The notes below the pieces were generated by a model, which worked only from the letters and a program-made list of their open reading frames with translations, did not search any database and had not been told where the DNA came from. A stretch of 64,000 nt of DNA from Trigonopsis variabilis (taxonomy: Eukaryota > Ascomycota > Trigonopsidomycetes > Trigonopsidales > Trigonopsidaceae), in the NCBI GenBank assembly GCA_003707065.3, contig PPXM03000001.1, forward strand, positions 62,001 to 126,000. Direction: 5' to 3'. Below, piece after piece: positions 20,688-31,554 of this stretch. How positions within the stretch are numbered: the first letter of the stretch is position 1; each line of letters begins with the position of its first letter. The position numbers and the translations under genes were made by a program.

Positions 20688-23600
20688 CTATCTTAATCGA
20701 TCAGAAATCAGACTTCCTGGTTGCTTCTTCTTTTTCTTGGAAACGACTTTTACCACCGGACTCCATTCTTCAGTTGCAGGAGTAGCTGCTTTACTTAGAA
20801 TGCTATTCGACCCGCCATCAGAGTTTCCAGAACTCTTTGAGGCAGCTGTTTCGCCTTCTGCCTTAGCTCGTCTCTTAACAAACTCTGCTGCAAACCGTCT
20901 TCCATCCATGGTCGTGCTATTGGCATATATAGCATCGCTTATAATTTCTGCAGTATCTGTACTGCCAGCAGGCAATGACATGAACATTCCAAGGAGATCA
21001 TCCTTCTTAACACCATTTCGTAGATCTTTTAGCATACCACTCGCCCATGTGAGAACATCCTGTGAGCTCCTAGGACCATCATCCACAATGGGAGAGGGAG
21101 GTTTGAATGATGGCACGGAATTCGAAGTCATCTTGGCCGGTCCTCCGCCAGTCGAGCTTGAAATCTGTCTTTGAGACGGATTTGAGAGAACCTTCCTCCC
21201 TCCGCTTCCGACCGTGATCCACGCACTGTCATCTCCAGCAGTCTTCTTTGAGGTAAAGGTCGCATATTGGTTGTGACTAACACCAGATGCCGCAACGGCT
21301 GCGGCCGTAAGTTTCAAAGCAGGTGAAGGAATAGGACGGTGGTTCATCTTTTCCCTTTCCTCCTCCTCCCTTTGAATATCGAGTAGTGTCTTCTTGGGCC
21401 CACCATTAGTTTTAACGCCCCAACTATTCGTCAAATTCCGTGAACCCCAGGTACTAGCAGCTGAGAGAGGAAGTACAGGCGAGAAATGGGTTGCCTCTTC
21501 TTGAGCTGATAATTGTCCCAATCTGTTTTCATTCTGTTCCTCACGCAACTTTTTTGTGGCCTGTTCACGCTCCTGAATCTCACTCAAAGATATCTTAGAC
21601 TTAGAAATGGTTTTCGAGGCCCAAGGGGCAATCGAAGCCTTAGGCACAGGGGCAGGTACAAGAGCCGGACTAGTAGAACGAGTTTCAGCACTTGACAACA
21701 CATCAAAAGAAGATTCATTCCCCTCACAGATTGACTCAGCAATATCATCTATTTCTGCTGGTTGTTGAAGATACTCAATTTCGATCTCAGTATCTTTCTT
21801 ATCCTGCGAGTCTCCTTCTTGCTTCTGAGGTTCTATCTCGCAAACGCCGTATGCGATCTTATCAACGGTGCGATGATTGACATTGTTGTCAGCACTTTCA
21901 ACGCTGACTGCTTCCATTTCTGTCATATCAGGAGAGGCAGGAACATTCTCTCGCTCATCCACTATATTATTCTCAATAGACGTTCCAAGAACGGCGTTCC
22001 AGGCATCGGTGATAACCTCTGACGGAATTGCTGGCCGAGCACTGACAGATTTATAAAAGAAACATGTCTCACCCAAAGCAACCTGCGGAAGAGGAACCAA
22101 GAAAGGAGAGGAAGAATTTCCTAGCGACTCAATCACATGAGATAGAGGTACAAAATCTCTGTGCTCTTTGCGTCTCACCAGCAGAGAACTTTTCAGCCAT
22201 CCGTTGATGTACCAATCGTGCATCATCTTTCCAGTAAAAGGACCTTGTTCCTGTCCCGAAGGATCACGATATACCCACATTACCTGTTCGGGAGAAAGTA
22301 ATGGGGCCGATGGAGGAAGACCCAAACCTGGAGGAGGTCCGGATGGAATAGAAGGAGAAAGAATTCGCGACGTATTAAAAGGTGAAGAATGCATCTCGCC
22401 TATTGGAGTCCCTGAGAATATTTCGCTTCCTTGTCCATGAGAATTATTTCTTGACAGAGGCCTCGAGGAAGTAAGAAACGATGCGGGAGCAAACGATGAC
22501 CACGGTGATTGAGGAAGACTATCAGCTCTGTCAACACATGAAGTAAAATTCAAGCCACTATCTTGTTTAGAATGACTCAGCATATCGGGTAAATCTTCCA
22601 CCAAGGGGCTTGCTACTGAGGCAGCTAGAGTGTCACTTTCATGCAACTCCAGCAAAGGAGCAGAAATATGTCGATGACTAGGAACGATATCTCCAATACC
22701 AATAGGTTCAGGTATCTTTGGCGTCAGAAGACTAGGGCTGATGATTTTGGGAGTTGTAAATATATCTAAGAGTTCTGCAGACAACCTATCGCGCCCGGGG
22801 GCCAACGATGCAGATTCATCAGGTGGAGTCCTCGAAGGATCGATAGACTCACTGGATTCGCTTTCATCGGGCTCTAAAGATGACGGAAGATGTGTGAGTT
22901 CTCCCTGATCTTCCATATTCTTGAAAAAGGACAGTAAATCCACAGAAGAATAGTGATGACCACTTGCGTTGATGGGAATCGGTTCAGGCCGAGGTTGCTG
23001 CAAGACACTTCTTAAAGATGCGTCTGAAACAGCTCCAATAGGAATAGTTCCACGATCTCGATTATTCACCGTGGAAGGAAATCTAGAGTTCTGAGAGCGA
23101 GCATTGTTAAAGTGATGTTGACGATGATGGTCTCTTTGTCTATGTGGAATAAAATCGCCTTCGGAGCCTTCCACTATCCCATGTCTAGGCAAGGTTGATG
23201 AGTGATTTCCTTGACGGTGCCGAGAAAACGGTACAGCCGGTGGATTTGGCCAAGAGAATTTAGATGATTTCTCGCCTGATTGACTGTTGTTGTCAGACTC
23301 TTCAGTTAAACCACTTTCACGTTGAGGTCTCATCCTAAAATAAGTCAGCAAAAAATTCCCTCGATCTCTTCTAGAGTTTAGAAAAAAACTCAATCAGAGT
23401 AAGGAACTAATAAATGATTCGAATAAATTGTTCGTGTTAAAGACTTTCAAATCAATAAATGGCCCAGAAACCATATATCGACAACATCCTCAGGGCATGT
23501 GCAGCCATAACGAATAGTTAACTAGGAGGCGGAAACTCGGCTGAACTAAGTACGCAGAGACTCTCTCGTTTATCGGTAAGCTCTTCTCTTATAATACGAA

Positions 23601-23885
23601 TAGCAAGCGATATTGAAGAAAATCACAGTTGTATGATCTCAGTGCCGAGTTGGCCACCTTACTTCAGCCATTTCACAACGTGAAAGGGAATAATAGATAC
23701 ATGAATGATAGATCAAGCAAAGTCAAAAACCGACTATGAAATACTGCTCTCATGAGACTCAGAGTTGAGAAAAGAAACGAAGCCAATATTCCAGCCGAAG
23801 GACGCCATCAATAACAGAACCTTCCAACTCATGAAGAAAGGACTTACCAGTCAGGACCAAATGACAAAGAAGAAGTATGCGACAT
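20688..23885 (-). CDS. GYF-domain protein related to GIGYF and Smy2/Syh1
   Basis: Adaptor with a proline-binding GYF domain at about residues 366-420 (VMWVYRDPSGQEQGPF, then MHDWYINGWLKSSLLV). The long frame alone begins at MRPQRE. On the same strand 513 nt upstream, a 38-nt exon (23848-23885) encodes MSHTSSLSFGPDW and splices in phase to give FGPDWMRPQRESG, close to the FGPEWL start of animal GIGYF proteins. Second exon 20688-23334; total 894 residues. Tyr141 begins YSSVDLL, which fits the eIF4E/4EHP-binding pattern YxxxxL-hydrophobic. A Glu/Arg-rich coiled segment (about 600-680) and a conserved helical C-terminal domain (DVLTWASGMLKDLRNGV) follow. It likely acts in mRNA silencing or ribosome-associated quality control, as relatives do. 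Confidence 0.82.
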
Positions 23886-24211
23886 GTTGAGTATTCTTGC
23901 GATCTGTGATGCAATTGACTGTTGAGAAACAGGCGGACTTGTAGCAGGAAACGAAAATTTTGGTTGGTATCCCACCGTCTCCACAAAGTGGCCCACGTAG
24001 CGCAATTGGAAAGGTAAGTCTAATTACCCGACTTGCACAGCCAAACGGACGGCAAGGCGTACCGTACCGTACGTGCCTACTACTTATGACTTTCAAACTT
24101 GCAATAACTTTCAAGCAGAGTAAACTTTTTAGATACAAACTTTAAACAAGTACTACCGACAATTTTGAGTCATGACACCCAATGATAGATCCATAAATCA
24201 TAACCAGAGTT
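23886..24211. other. Intergenic region between GYF gene and MFS permease
   Basis: 326 nt carrying the GYF promoter and the MFS gene 3' end. It holds gaaaatttt at 23952-23960 and three CGTAC units around 24058-24074. A tRNA A-box-like word occurs near 23998, but no tRNA can be folded (see rejected list). Confidence 0.35.
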
Positions 24212-25755
24212 CTAAAGATCATAAACATAGGAAGGATTCAAATCTCCCGCATCTTGTTGTTCTTCTGGGCTCAGAGAATCCCACCATTCGATGGTCTTCC
24301 CTTGAGCGCGTCGCCTGTTCTCCCAAATCAAACAGAGCTCGTATATAGTGCAAGCTATCAATGACAGACACGTAAAGGCTATACCTATCGAGTAGCCAGG
24401 AATATAACGAGGAGCTTGAGAAGAGAGGTATGAAAACGTGGCAATGATACCACCGATATTACCAAAGCCGACCTGCCAGCCAGTACTGACTGAACGCCTC
24501 AAGTGTCCAGTAAAATTTGTGTTTGTCCAACAGACAATGACAGGCATGCACGAGTACAGTCCCATAGCAACTAAGAATAGCCCAGCGTAGGATGCGTGAA
24601 CGTTGTCAGGGCAACCAAGAAGAATGGCGAATCCCACGATGGCGATAAATCCGGTGAGAAGGACAAAGCCATATCGGTGCCTCAGGCGATCTGAAAAGAA
24701 GGCAATTATATTACATAGACCAAAAGCGGCTGCCCAGGGAGGAACCGAGTGGAGTTGAGTCTGGATGGTTCCATAATGGAAATTCTTAATAATAGTCGGG
24801 GCAAAATAAGCGTACCCATATGCTGGCACAATGAGACCAAAATACATGAATGCCGATAGCCAGATCTTGTAGTCTTTAAAAACGCCACCAATACGTCTCA
24901 AGGTGATTGGACGTGAAGCTCCACTTTCCCCTGCTTCTAAACGAAGTTTTGCAGTCAAAAATTCTCGTTCGGATTGAGTCAAGAATTTAGCATCTTCGGG
25001 AAAGTCCACTATGACATAATGGAAAACCAAGCCACATAATGCGGTCACGGCACCTTCGATAATAAAAATCCACCGCCACCCTTTGTATCCACGAAGACCT
25101 TGCATTTTACCGATGGCTGAGGCCAGCAAACCCGCGAAAGCACCAGCGAGAGTAGTAGATGCAAAGAAGAACGAATACCTTTTTTGAGCTTCTTGCCTTG
25201 GATAGAACATAGCAAGAATATAAAAACACCCTGGGAACATGCCGGCCTCAAACACTCCAAGGAAAAACCGTGTCGTATATAGACCAGCGGGATTCTGAGT
25301 AAAGCCTTGAAGCATGACCACGAGACCAAACATGAACATGCAGAAAGGTAACCACCATGAGGGTTTAAATTTTTTGAGAAAATAATTCGAAGGAATCTCG
25401 GCGACAATATAAGGGACGAAGAATACCGTTAAGGCAATATTGTATTGATCCCCGTTGAGACGAAGATCAGTCTCCATTCCGAACAAAACGGCGTTAGCAA
25501 TGTTAACTCTATCTAAAAAGGCCATTAAATATAAAATTGAGAGACCAGGAAGAAGGCGCCAGTCTATTTTTCGCACAACTTTCTTGTTTGATACGCCATG
25601 GATCCTCTCTAACTCTTCGATAGTAATCACATTATGTATAGAGTCTACTTTCTCATTTCGCGAAGCATCTTCGCCGCTGCGAACGGACTTGACTTCATCT
25701 ACTGCAAGTTAGTGAGAGTGAACCATTTCCAAGTACCTGAAGCCTTCGAGGACAT
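24212..25755 (-). CDS. MFS permease, allantoate/nicotinate (Dal5/Tna1-like) family, copy A
   Basis: Twelve-helix major facilitator of the anion:cation symporter branch, which imports small organic anions such as nicotinate or allantoate. Exon 1 (25737-25755) is only 19 nt and encodes MSSKAS. A 35-nt intron follows, then 24212-25701; 502 residues. The family hallmark LDRVNIANA is in the first helix, and the loop motif PGCFYILAMFYPRQEAQKRYSFFF, the Arg-rich FFSDRLRHRY and the C-terminal GKTIEWWDSL are present. The sequence is closely similar along its full length to copy B at 28033-29568. The substrate cannot be read from sequence. Confidence 0.9.
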
Positions 25756-27324
25756 TGTAACAGTACTCTAAACCGAACTAGTGATGTAGCGTCCCTTCAG
25801 GAGAGAAAACAAAGATGCAAAAGAGCGGGCGATATGGAAGTGAAAATGTGTATGCTTAAAAAGCTTTGTCGAGTGACTCAGCTTTCCCCTCTTCCGTATC
25901 TTCTCCGCCGCACTGCCACTTACATCTTTGCTCTGATGGCTCCAAAAGAATGACAGGGGCATCATTTATTGGACCGCTTAGCCTAAAAACTGCGATGGAC
26001 CAAAACTCTTAACCAGCAAATTTCCCTTTTTGGGACTTCGGCTCCGAGAGAGGAAGGCAAAAATAAATGAAACCTCTTATTTCCGACAGACGATAAACCA
26101 TACCACAACTATGAATCCAGAACTCAGGCCAAAGAACAACCGCATCCATGAGAAATTATTCAAACAACTCATCGTGTCGAACCATAGTTTTGGAGAACAG
26201 TTCCTGAAACCCTATGAAAAGGTTTTTTCTCCCCCACCACTCCTTGCCCAATCTAGCAATATGCGGACGCCATGGCTCAAAAATCGGGGCGATACCGGCC
26301 AGGTGTTATACTTCTGCAACTCGGTCGACTTCGATATAGACGTTTCAAGCATTCTCATCTAAGCTCGCTTTTTTCCCTCTATCTGATATATAACAGTATA
26401 AAAGAATCACTGTATCACATCAAGTCTATCTCACCGCTTGTTTGAGTTTCGAAAAAATCAGACTTAGAAATCCTGAAAAGCACCTACACGAAGAGAGCGC
26501 TTCTCATTCTAAGCTACCTATTTGCGATTATTATCGTTTTCATGTTTTCACGGTCTCGAAAGGTTCTTATCGCTTCTCAGTTTATTTTTTTCCTTCGAAG
26601 GCGAATGACCAATTTATAGTTAGTAGCATCGGCTATTGACGGCTAAGACAAAACCGCTGCCCTTTGGCCGAAAGTCAGGCAGGATTTAGAAAAGAGACGC
26701 GGTTTCTGCTTACCGAAATCGGTTTTTACATATCTTCCCAATTTCGGCTGATATTACTGACTAAGTATTTGCTGCTGTTAAATCTAGCTCCATTTCATAG
26801 CTCTAGCTGAAAGGTTTACTGGTAAAAATAATGTTGATAGCCTTGTTCTTTGAAATTATATTCGTCTTAATTTTCGCAACGAAATTTGTCTGGGCTTGCT
26901 ATTCAGTCAAACCAGTTATACGCGACGAGTTAATGGTATACTGAGCGCCATACGTGTCTTACGTTAGATAAAGAGAGATTATACAGGTTTGACAGGGACA
27001 TAGGCCAAATTATGGGAGTATTGAGAATATATAATAATAGAAATCTCTTATTGAAGTGCTGATTTGTAAGTATGAATTATTTATTTGTTCTTCAGTTTTG
27101 TGCCTCTTGTTTCACAATCACCACCCATCGATCGACACAAGGAAGAAAGTGCTCGCTCACCTTGAACACGTAACTTCTTTGGCGGTAAATGCATCAAAAT
27201 AGATCTGCTCCTACTGTAGTGCTCTGTAAGTCCATACCATGAAATCATGCACGACCAATGATCGCTGACTTGCGTTTCTTGTTGAGAACATTGCCTGAGG
27301 AGAGGCGCTGGGCCTTCGATCCGA
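25756..27324. other. Large intergenic region between the MFS pair and the small gene
   Basis: About 1.6 kb, mostly AT-rich, holding the promoter of MFS copy A at its left end. One plus-strand open frame starting with ATG (26111-26362, 83 codons, no known domain) is the only candidate gene, and I give it little weight. An imperfect everted pair ccgaaatcgg near 26723 resembles a zinc-cluster factor site but is unproven. Confidence 0.3.
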
Positions 27325-27613
27325 TCATGATGCTCCTATGAATTGTATAATTTTTTGTAAACCATCCACTGCATTGAAAAGACTGGTTCGGTATTTGGAG
27401 GAGAAAATTCTCCGACTATGATCACCTGTGTCATCGGAAGGAAGTGAACTCTCACACACTTCAATTATGCTTAGAGCACGTTCAAGGTTCAAATTTCTAT
27501 AATTAAATTGAAGCCATTCAAAGCCTTTACATATCTTCACATGTCAATTGAATTTTCATTAATTCGTCCAGAACTTGCTGTTCTTCTGTTGTCACTGACA
27601 TGTCTGTAGCCAT
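27325..27613 (-). CDS. Small two-exon protein of unknown function (84 aa)
   Basis: Not recognised. Exon 1 (27531-27613) starts MATDMSVTTEEQQVLDEL, and a 34-nt intron with gtaaag donor and tag acceptor joins in phase to exon 2 (27325-27496). The 84-residue product is acidic, predicted mostly helical, with heptad-like hydrophobic spacing in LDELMKIQLTCEDINLNLERALSIIEV, a Ser/Asp-rich loop and a helical end IIQFIGAS. Size and helical content resemble small subunits of coiled-coil complexes such as kinetochore, Mediator or vesicle-tether proteins, but no family signature is visible. The intron has the same length as three others in this window (tts1, LAT1, SSB1), which supports the model. It lies between two related MFS genes on the same strand. 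Confidence 0.5.
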
Positions 27614-28032
27614 GAGATATGGCGGGCGCGCCACCTAGGTGGACGGGTCCGTGCAGCGTTACTTGGACGGGTTTGGACACCCTTATAGCGCTATAGCAGA
27701 ACACTATTTCCGACTCAATCTGTAGGACCTATAACTTGAATTGGCGAAGAGAGTGTGACCAGATTCTGGTGGGCGCTAACCAAGCTCGCTCTCTTCGAGT
27801 TATGCTCCAGCATTTCATCTGAACTATCTTGTCTGATTTGTCTTATTTTTCTAATTTTCTGATATTTACCAATTTATTCAAATACTTAGCCGATTACAGC
27901 ATTATCAACAAGGGTGTATAGACTGACCAGGATTAATTATTCAAGCATCTTTCATCTACAGAAAATAAGATCATATTCAACGCAATTGAGACATATAGGT
28001 CATAGCTTTAAAGAGACAACAAAAACTGGAGA
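27614..28032. other. Intergenic region upstream of the small gene
   Basis: 419 nt with a GC-rich patch (ggcgggcgcgcc near 27621) directly upstream of the small gene's ATG, then AT-rich sequence containing the 3' end of MFS copy B. Nothing else is seen. Confidence 0.35.
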
Positions 28033-29568
28033 TTAAAGTAGATATCTGTAGGAAGGATCAAGGTCTCCAGCTTCCTCCTTCTCCTGTTCGGTAAGAGACT
28101 CCCACCATTCTATGGTTTTTCCCTGGTCTCTTTGACGATTTTCATATCTAACAGCCAAAACGTAAACCGTACATGAAATCATCGAGAAACAGGTAAAAGC
28201 AATTCCGATGGAGTATCCGGGTATGTACCTGGGCGCCTGAGAAGAGAAGTACGAGAAAGTTGAGATAATACCGCCAATGTTGCCAAATCCAACTTGCCAG
28301 CCTGTACTAACAGAACGGCGCATATGTCCGCTGAAGTTAGTATTCGTCCAGCACACAATGACTGGCATGGAAGAATACAGTCCAGCAACGACTAAAAATA
28401 AGCCTCCATAAGATGCATTTCTGCTATCATTACAGGCGAGTAAAATGGCAAAGCCCACTATGCTCACACATGAGCAGAACATGGTGAAAAAATAACGGTG
28501 TTTTAACCGATCTGAAATAAACGCAACAGAATTGCAGAGGCCGAACGCTGCAGCCCAGGGTGGCACTGAGAATAGCTGTGTTCTGATAGTTGAATATTTA
28601 AACTGCTTGATGATAGAAGGAGCAAAATAAGCATAACCATAGGCAGGGACAATAAGGCCAAAATACATGAACCCTGACAGCCAAATTTTGTAGTCTTTGA
28701 AGATACTGACCACTTTTCGGAAGGTCAGAAGCGAGTCAGCAGCAGAGCCGCCGCTATCAAGCCTTAGTTTGGCCTTAAGAAATGCTCTTTCATTTTCGGT
28801 AAGGAATTTAGCGTCTTCAGGGAAATCTACAATTAAGAAGTAAAGTATGATTCCAAAAAAGACTGTACCACACCCTTCAATGATAAATATCCATCTCCAT
28901 CCTTTATAGCCTCCGATACCGGACATTTTCCCCAAGACGGATGCCAATAAGCCGGCAAACGCACCGGCGAGAGTGGTCGAAGCAAAGAAGAACGAATATC
29001 GCTTTTGAGCTTCATGTCTTCGATAGAACATAGCGAGAATATAGAAGCAACCAGGGAACATTCCAGTTTCGAATACTCCTAGAAAGAACCTCGTAGTGTA
29101 TATACCGGCCGGGTTTTGAGCTAAACCCTGAAAAATGACCATCATACCAAATAAAACGATACAAGTAGGCAGATACCTGGAAGGTCGGAACCTCTTGAGT
29201 AAATAGTTCGAAGGGATCTCGAAAACGATATAAGGAACAAAGAAAACACATAAAGCGATATTGTACCTATCACCTGTTAGGGACACATCCTCTTCCATTC
29301 CGAATAGATAGGCATTTCCGATATTAACTCGATCCAAAAAGGCGAGCAAATAGAGCATAACAATTGGTGGTAAGATTCTGAGATCGCACTTCCATCGTAC
29401 TTTGGAATCAACGACACCATAACGAGTTTCGAGATCCTTGATAGTAGTTTCTTGAGCGATCTCTGCCTTCTCGGAATCAGCACCAATGATTACAGGCTCA
29501 TTTTTCTCTGGAGCCGTGTTCCCTTGTTCAGAAAGAGAAATCACTGAATCCGACGCTTTAGACGACAT
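28033..29568 (-). CDS. MFS permease, allantoate/nicotinate (Dal5/Tna1-like) family, copy B
   Basis: Second member of a tandem pair, same strand as copy A. I take the start at MSSKAS because copy A begins with the same six residues. The frame stays open seven codons further to another Met at 29589. Single exon of 511 residues with twelve hydrophobic helices, LDRVNIGNA in helix 1, PGCFYILAMFYRRHEAQKRYSFFF, and GKTIEWWESL near the C-terminus. The N-terminal tail is longer and more acidic than in copy A and lacks the 35-nt intron. The two differ mainly at the termini, so this looks like an old tandem duplication with later divergence. Confidence 0.9.
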   Translation of the reverse strand: MSSKASDSVISLSEQGNTAPEKNEPVIIGADSEKAEIAQETTIKDLETRYGVVDSKVRWKCDLRILPPIVMLYLLAFLDRVNIGNAYLFGMEEDVSLTGDRYNIALCVFFVPYIVFEIPSNYLLKRFRPSRYLPTCIVLFGMMVIFQGLAQNPAGIYTTRFFLGVFETGMFPGCFYILAMFYRRHEAQKRYSFFFASTTLAGAFAGLLASVLGKMSGIGGYKGWRWIFIIEGCGTVFFGIILYFLIVDFPEDAKFLTENERAFLKAKLRLDSGGSAADSLLTFRKVVSIFKDYKIWLSGFMYFGLIVPAYGYAYFAPSIIKQFKYSTIRTQLFSVPPWAAAFGLCNSVAFISDRLKHRYFFTMFCSCVSIVGFAILLACNDSRNASYGGLFLVVAGLYSSMPVIVCWTNTNFSGHMRRSVSTGWQVGFGNIGGIISTFSYFSSQAPRYIPGYSIGIAFTCFSMISCTVYVLAVRYENRQRDQGKTIEWWESLTEQEKEEAGDLDPSYRYLL

Positions 29569-31171
29569 TATCCCTGAAAAACGATTCAAGAACGTCGATG
29601 AGTCTTATATCATTTCGTTTCTGTCTAATCACTTTCCAAGAAGCGGGGAATTACAATTCATCTGCCAAATCCGGTAACGTCTGCGGCTTCCCCACATTGT
29701 CAAACTCAAAACTTGCTTTCGGATGGATCATTGAGAATATAAGGCATATATTATAGCGAGGACTAAAGGATAAGACGATCTATTATATATCGTAGATCGA
29801 AGCCTAAACATTACTGCTGTAAATAAGGGAAAGAAAGAAAACTGACATAGACTCAAAGAATAGCCCGCTTATCGGCGGACATCGTCACACTATGGGGACC
29901 ACTAAGGAATCGAGCGTTTGAGAGAGGGGTCGAACCGCCCTGGTGAGGAGTGCTTTTGTCTTTTTGATTCATAGAAAAAAATAAACAATAACTTTCCTTA
30001 TTAAAGTGGCCTAAGAAAGACCACAAGAGCTTTTCCATGTTTGCCCTTTCCATCATTTTGCTCCGTTCTTATACTTCCAGTACTTATTTCCGATAGGCGA
30101 CAGTACGATCATGTTCGCGTTATCCATATCTGATCATTCGGAGTCCCACAATTTTGCTGAATTTTTCGTATGCTAGGACCTCTCTGTATGCCCAGAATCA
30201 GGTAATCCACAATATAGACTAATAATCCTATTCCCTTCCCTTGGATATCTCAATATGTGCGCCATTTCAGTTTTCAAACTTGTGTTCTTGACCGAGCTGA
30301 GCTGTTTCCAGTCAAGAGCATGAAACATTTCCGCTATGGTCAGTGCAGTTCACTGGGTCTTTTTAATTTCGCTGCTTGAACTAGATTGTCATGTATTCGG
30401 AAAGATTAACAAGATCAAAAAGCCTCTTGTATGTGGGGTCGATCACAAGTTATGATAAAAAACACAGGAGAGATCTCTCAAAAAGACCAATAATCTGCCA
30501 ATAAAAATACTCCTTCTGAATATAAACAGCATGGATGTCCGGTTTCTTGCAGCAAAGCTTATTAATTCTTGGTGGGGTCGCTTCTCGATTATCTCAAGAC
30601 ACCTAGTTTTTGCAGTAATAATTACGACGGGTTTGAAAAGAAATTAATATAGCTGAAATTTTAAATTATACATTTATGGAACAAAAGGCCCAAAAAGACA
30701 ACTATTGTTAGCGAACTTCTTGAACGGAATCGTCGGCATCAGATAGGAGCGAAAGACTAGATGGCTTTGTTTTTCAACATTTTTATTCAGTTGAACTATG
30801 CATTGTTTCTGGATCATCACAGCCGAGAAGAAACACTTCCTCTTACCTTTCGATGTCGCTTGCGACTTTATAGACCGACAGCAATGCTAAACAGTAGAAT
30901 TTTTCTTACAGGAGGCAGCCAACCCGTTACATATTAGGTAATCGTCTGAGTTCCTTTTTAGAATCAAGAAAATGAGTCTCGAGGCATTGCTTAATCTCCT
31001 TGATGTAATAAACTTGTAGATCATATAATTCTGATTATCACATCATGAGTTTCGTATAAGCTGTTGACGTAAAACACGTACGTATTTGTATACATACGTT
31101 AATGGCGTAAACATGGTACCGTAAAGACGACAGACACCTCGCTATCAAACTTCATTGTGGTGTTTTATACC
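29569..31171. other. Large intergenic region between MFS copy B and hcn1
   Basis: About 1.6 kb between divergent genes. It contains the promoters of both. A minus-strand 39-codon open frame (29853-29972) starts with ATG but has no known domain. A near-palindrome acgtatttgtatacatacgt sits at 31080-31099. No RNA gene or repeat family was recognised. Confidence 0.3.
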
Positions 31172-31348
31172 ATGCTTAGACGTCAGCCCACTGCTATCAA
31201 GTTAACAAACGAAGATCTCCTCGATTTTGATGACGCAAGGCTAAAGGAAAAAGAACAGAAGCAGTCAAACGAGCAGCGAGCAGCAAAAAATTTCCACTTT
31301 GAGAAAAAATCCGTCCGCGAGAGATTGGGTCTCCCTTCACGTTCTTGA
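31172..31348 (+). CDS. hcn1: Cdc26/Hcn1, APC/C small subunit
   Basis: 58-residue protein beginning MLRRQPTAIKLTNEDLLDFDD, matching the Cdc26/Hcn1 N-terminus (Met-Leu-Arg-Arg, then PT and an E/D-L pair). In that family this segment is the part that sits inside the TPR groove of Cut9/Cdc16. The rest is charged, and RERLG near the end resembles the conserved RERIG-like tail of Hcn1. It is shorter than S. pombe Hcn1 (about 80). The ATG at 31172 was chosen over an upstream non-ATG extension because the acetylated Met of MLRR is the family start. It converges with TAF2, 206 nt apart. Confidence 0.85.
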   Translation: MLRRQPTAIKLTNEDLLDFDDARLKEKEQKQSNEQRAAKNFHFEKKSVRERLGLPSRS

Positions 31349-31554
31349 AGCTTAGTAATACATCTCTTTATCCTCGTTTTAAACAATCTGTGTGAGGTAG
31401 AAAGTGTATAGTACATGGTATGCTCCCTTTACTCGCTCTACGTCAAAGAATATCCTGCAATGCGCTTCGTGGACGGTGCGTGCTGATGTAATAATACTTC
31501 AGACTAGGCAATTTCACCAATACTATAATACAACTGTCTCTACCCGCTCGTAGT

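Noticed and set aside
23998-24009. Word tagcgcaattgg, resembling a tRNA A box
   Set aside because: No matching D stem, no B box within 100 nt and no acceptor pairing.
26111-26362. 83-codon plus-strand open frame with ATG in the MFS spacer
   Set aside because: Possible but unsupported: no family match and no intron or context evidence. Mentioned in the spacer entry only.
29926-29940. Word ggggtcgaaccgccc, which on the minus strand resembles a tRNA B box
   Set aside because: The flanking five bases do not pair as a T stem and no A box or acceptor stem can be placed upstream. It also falls within a short open frame.
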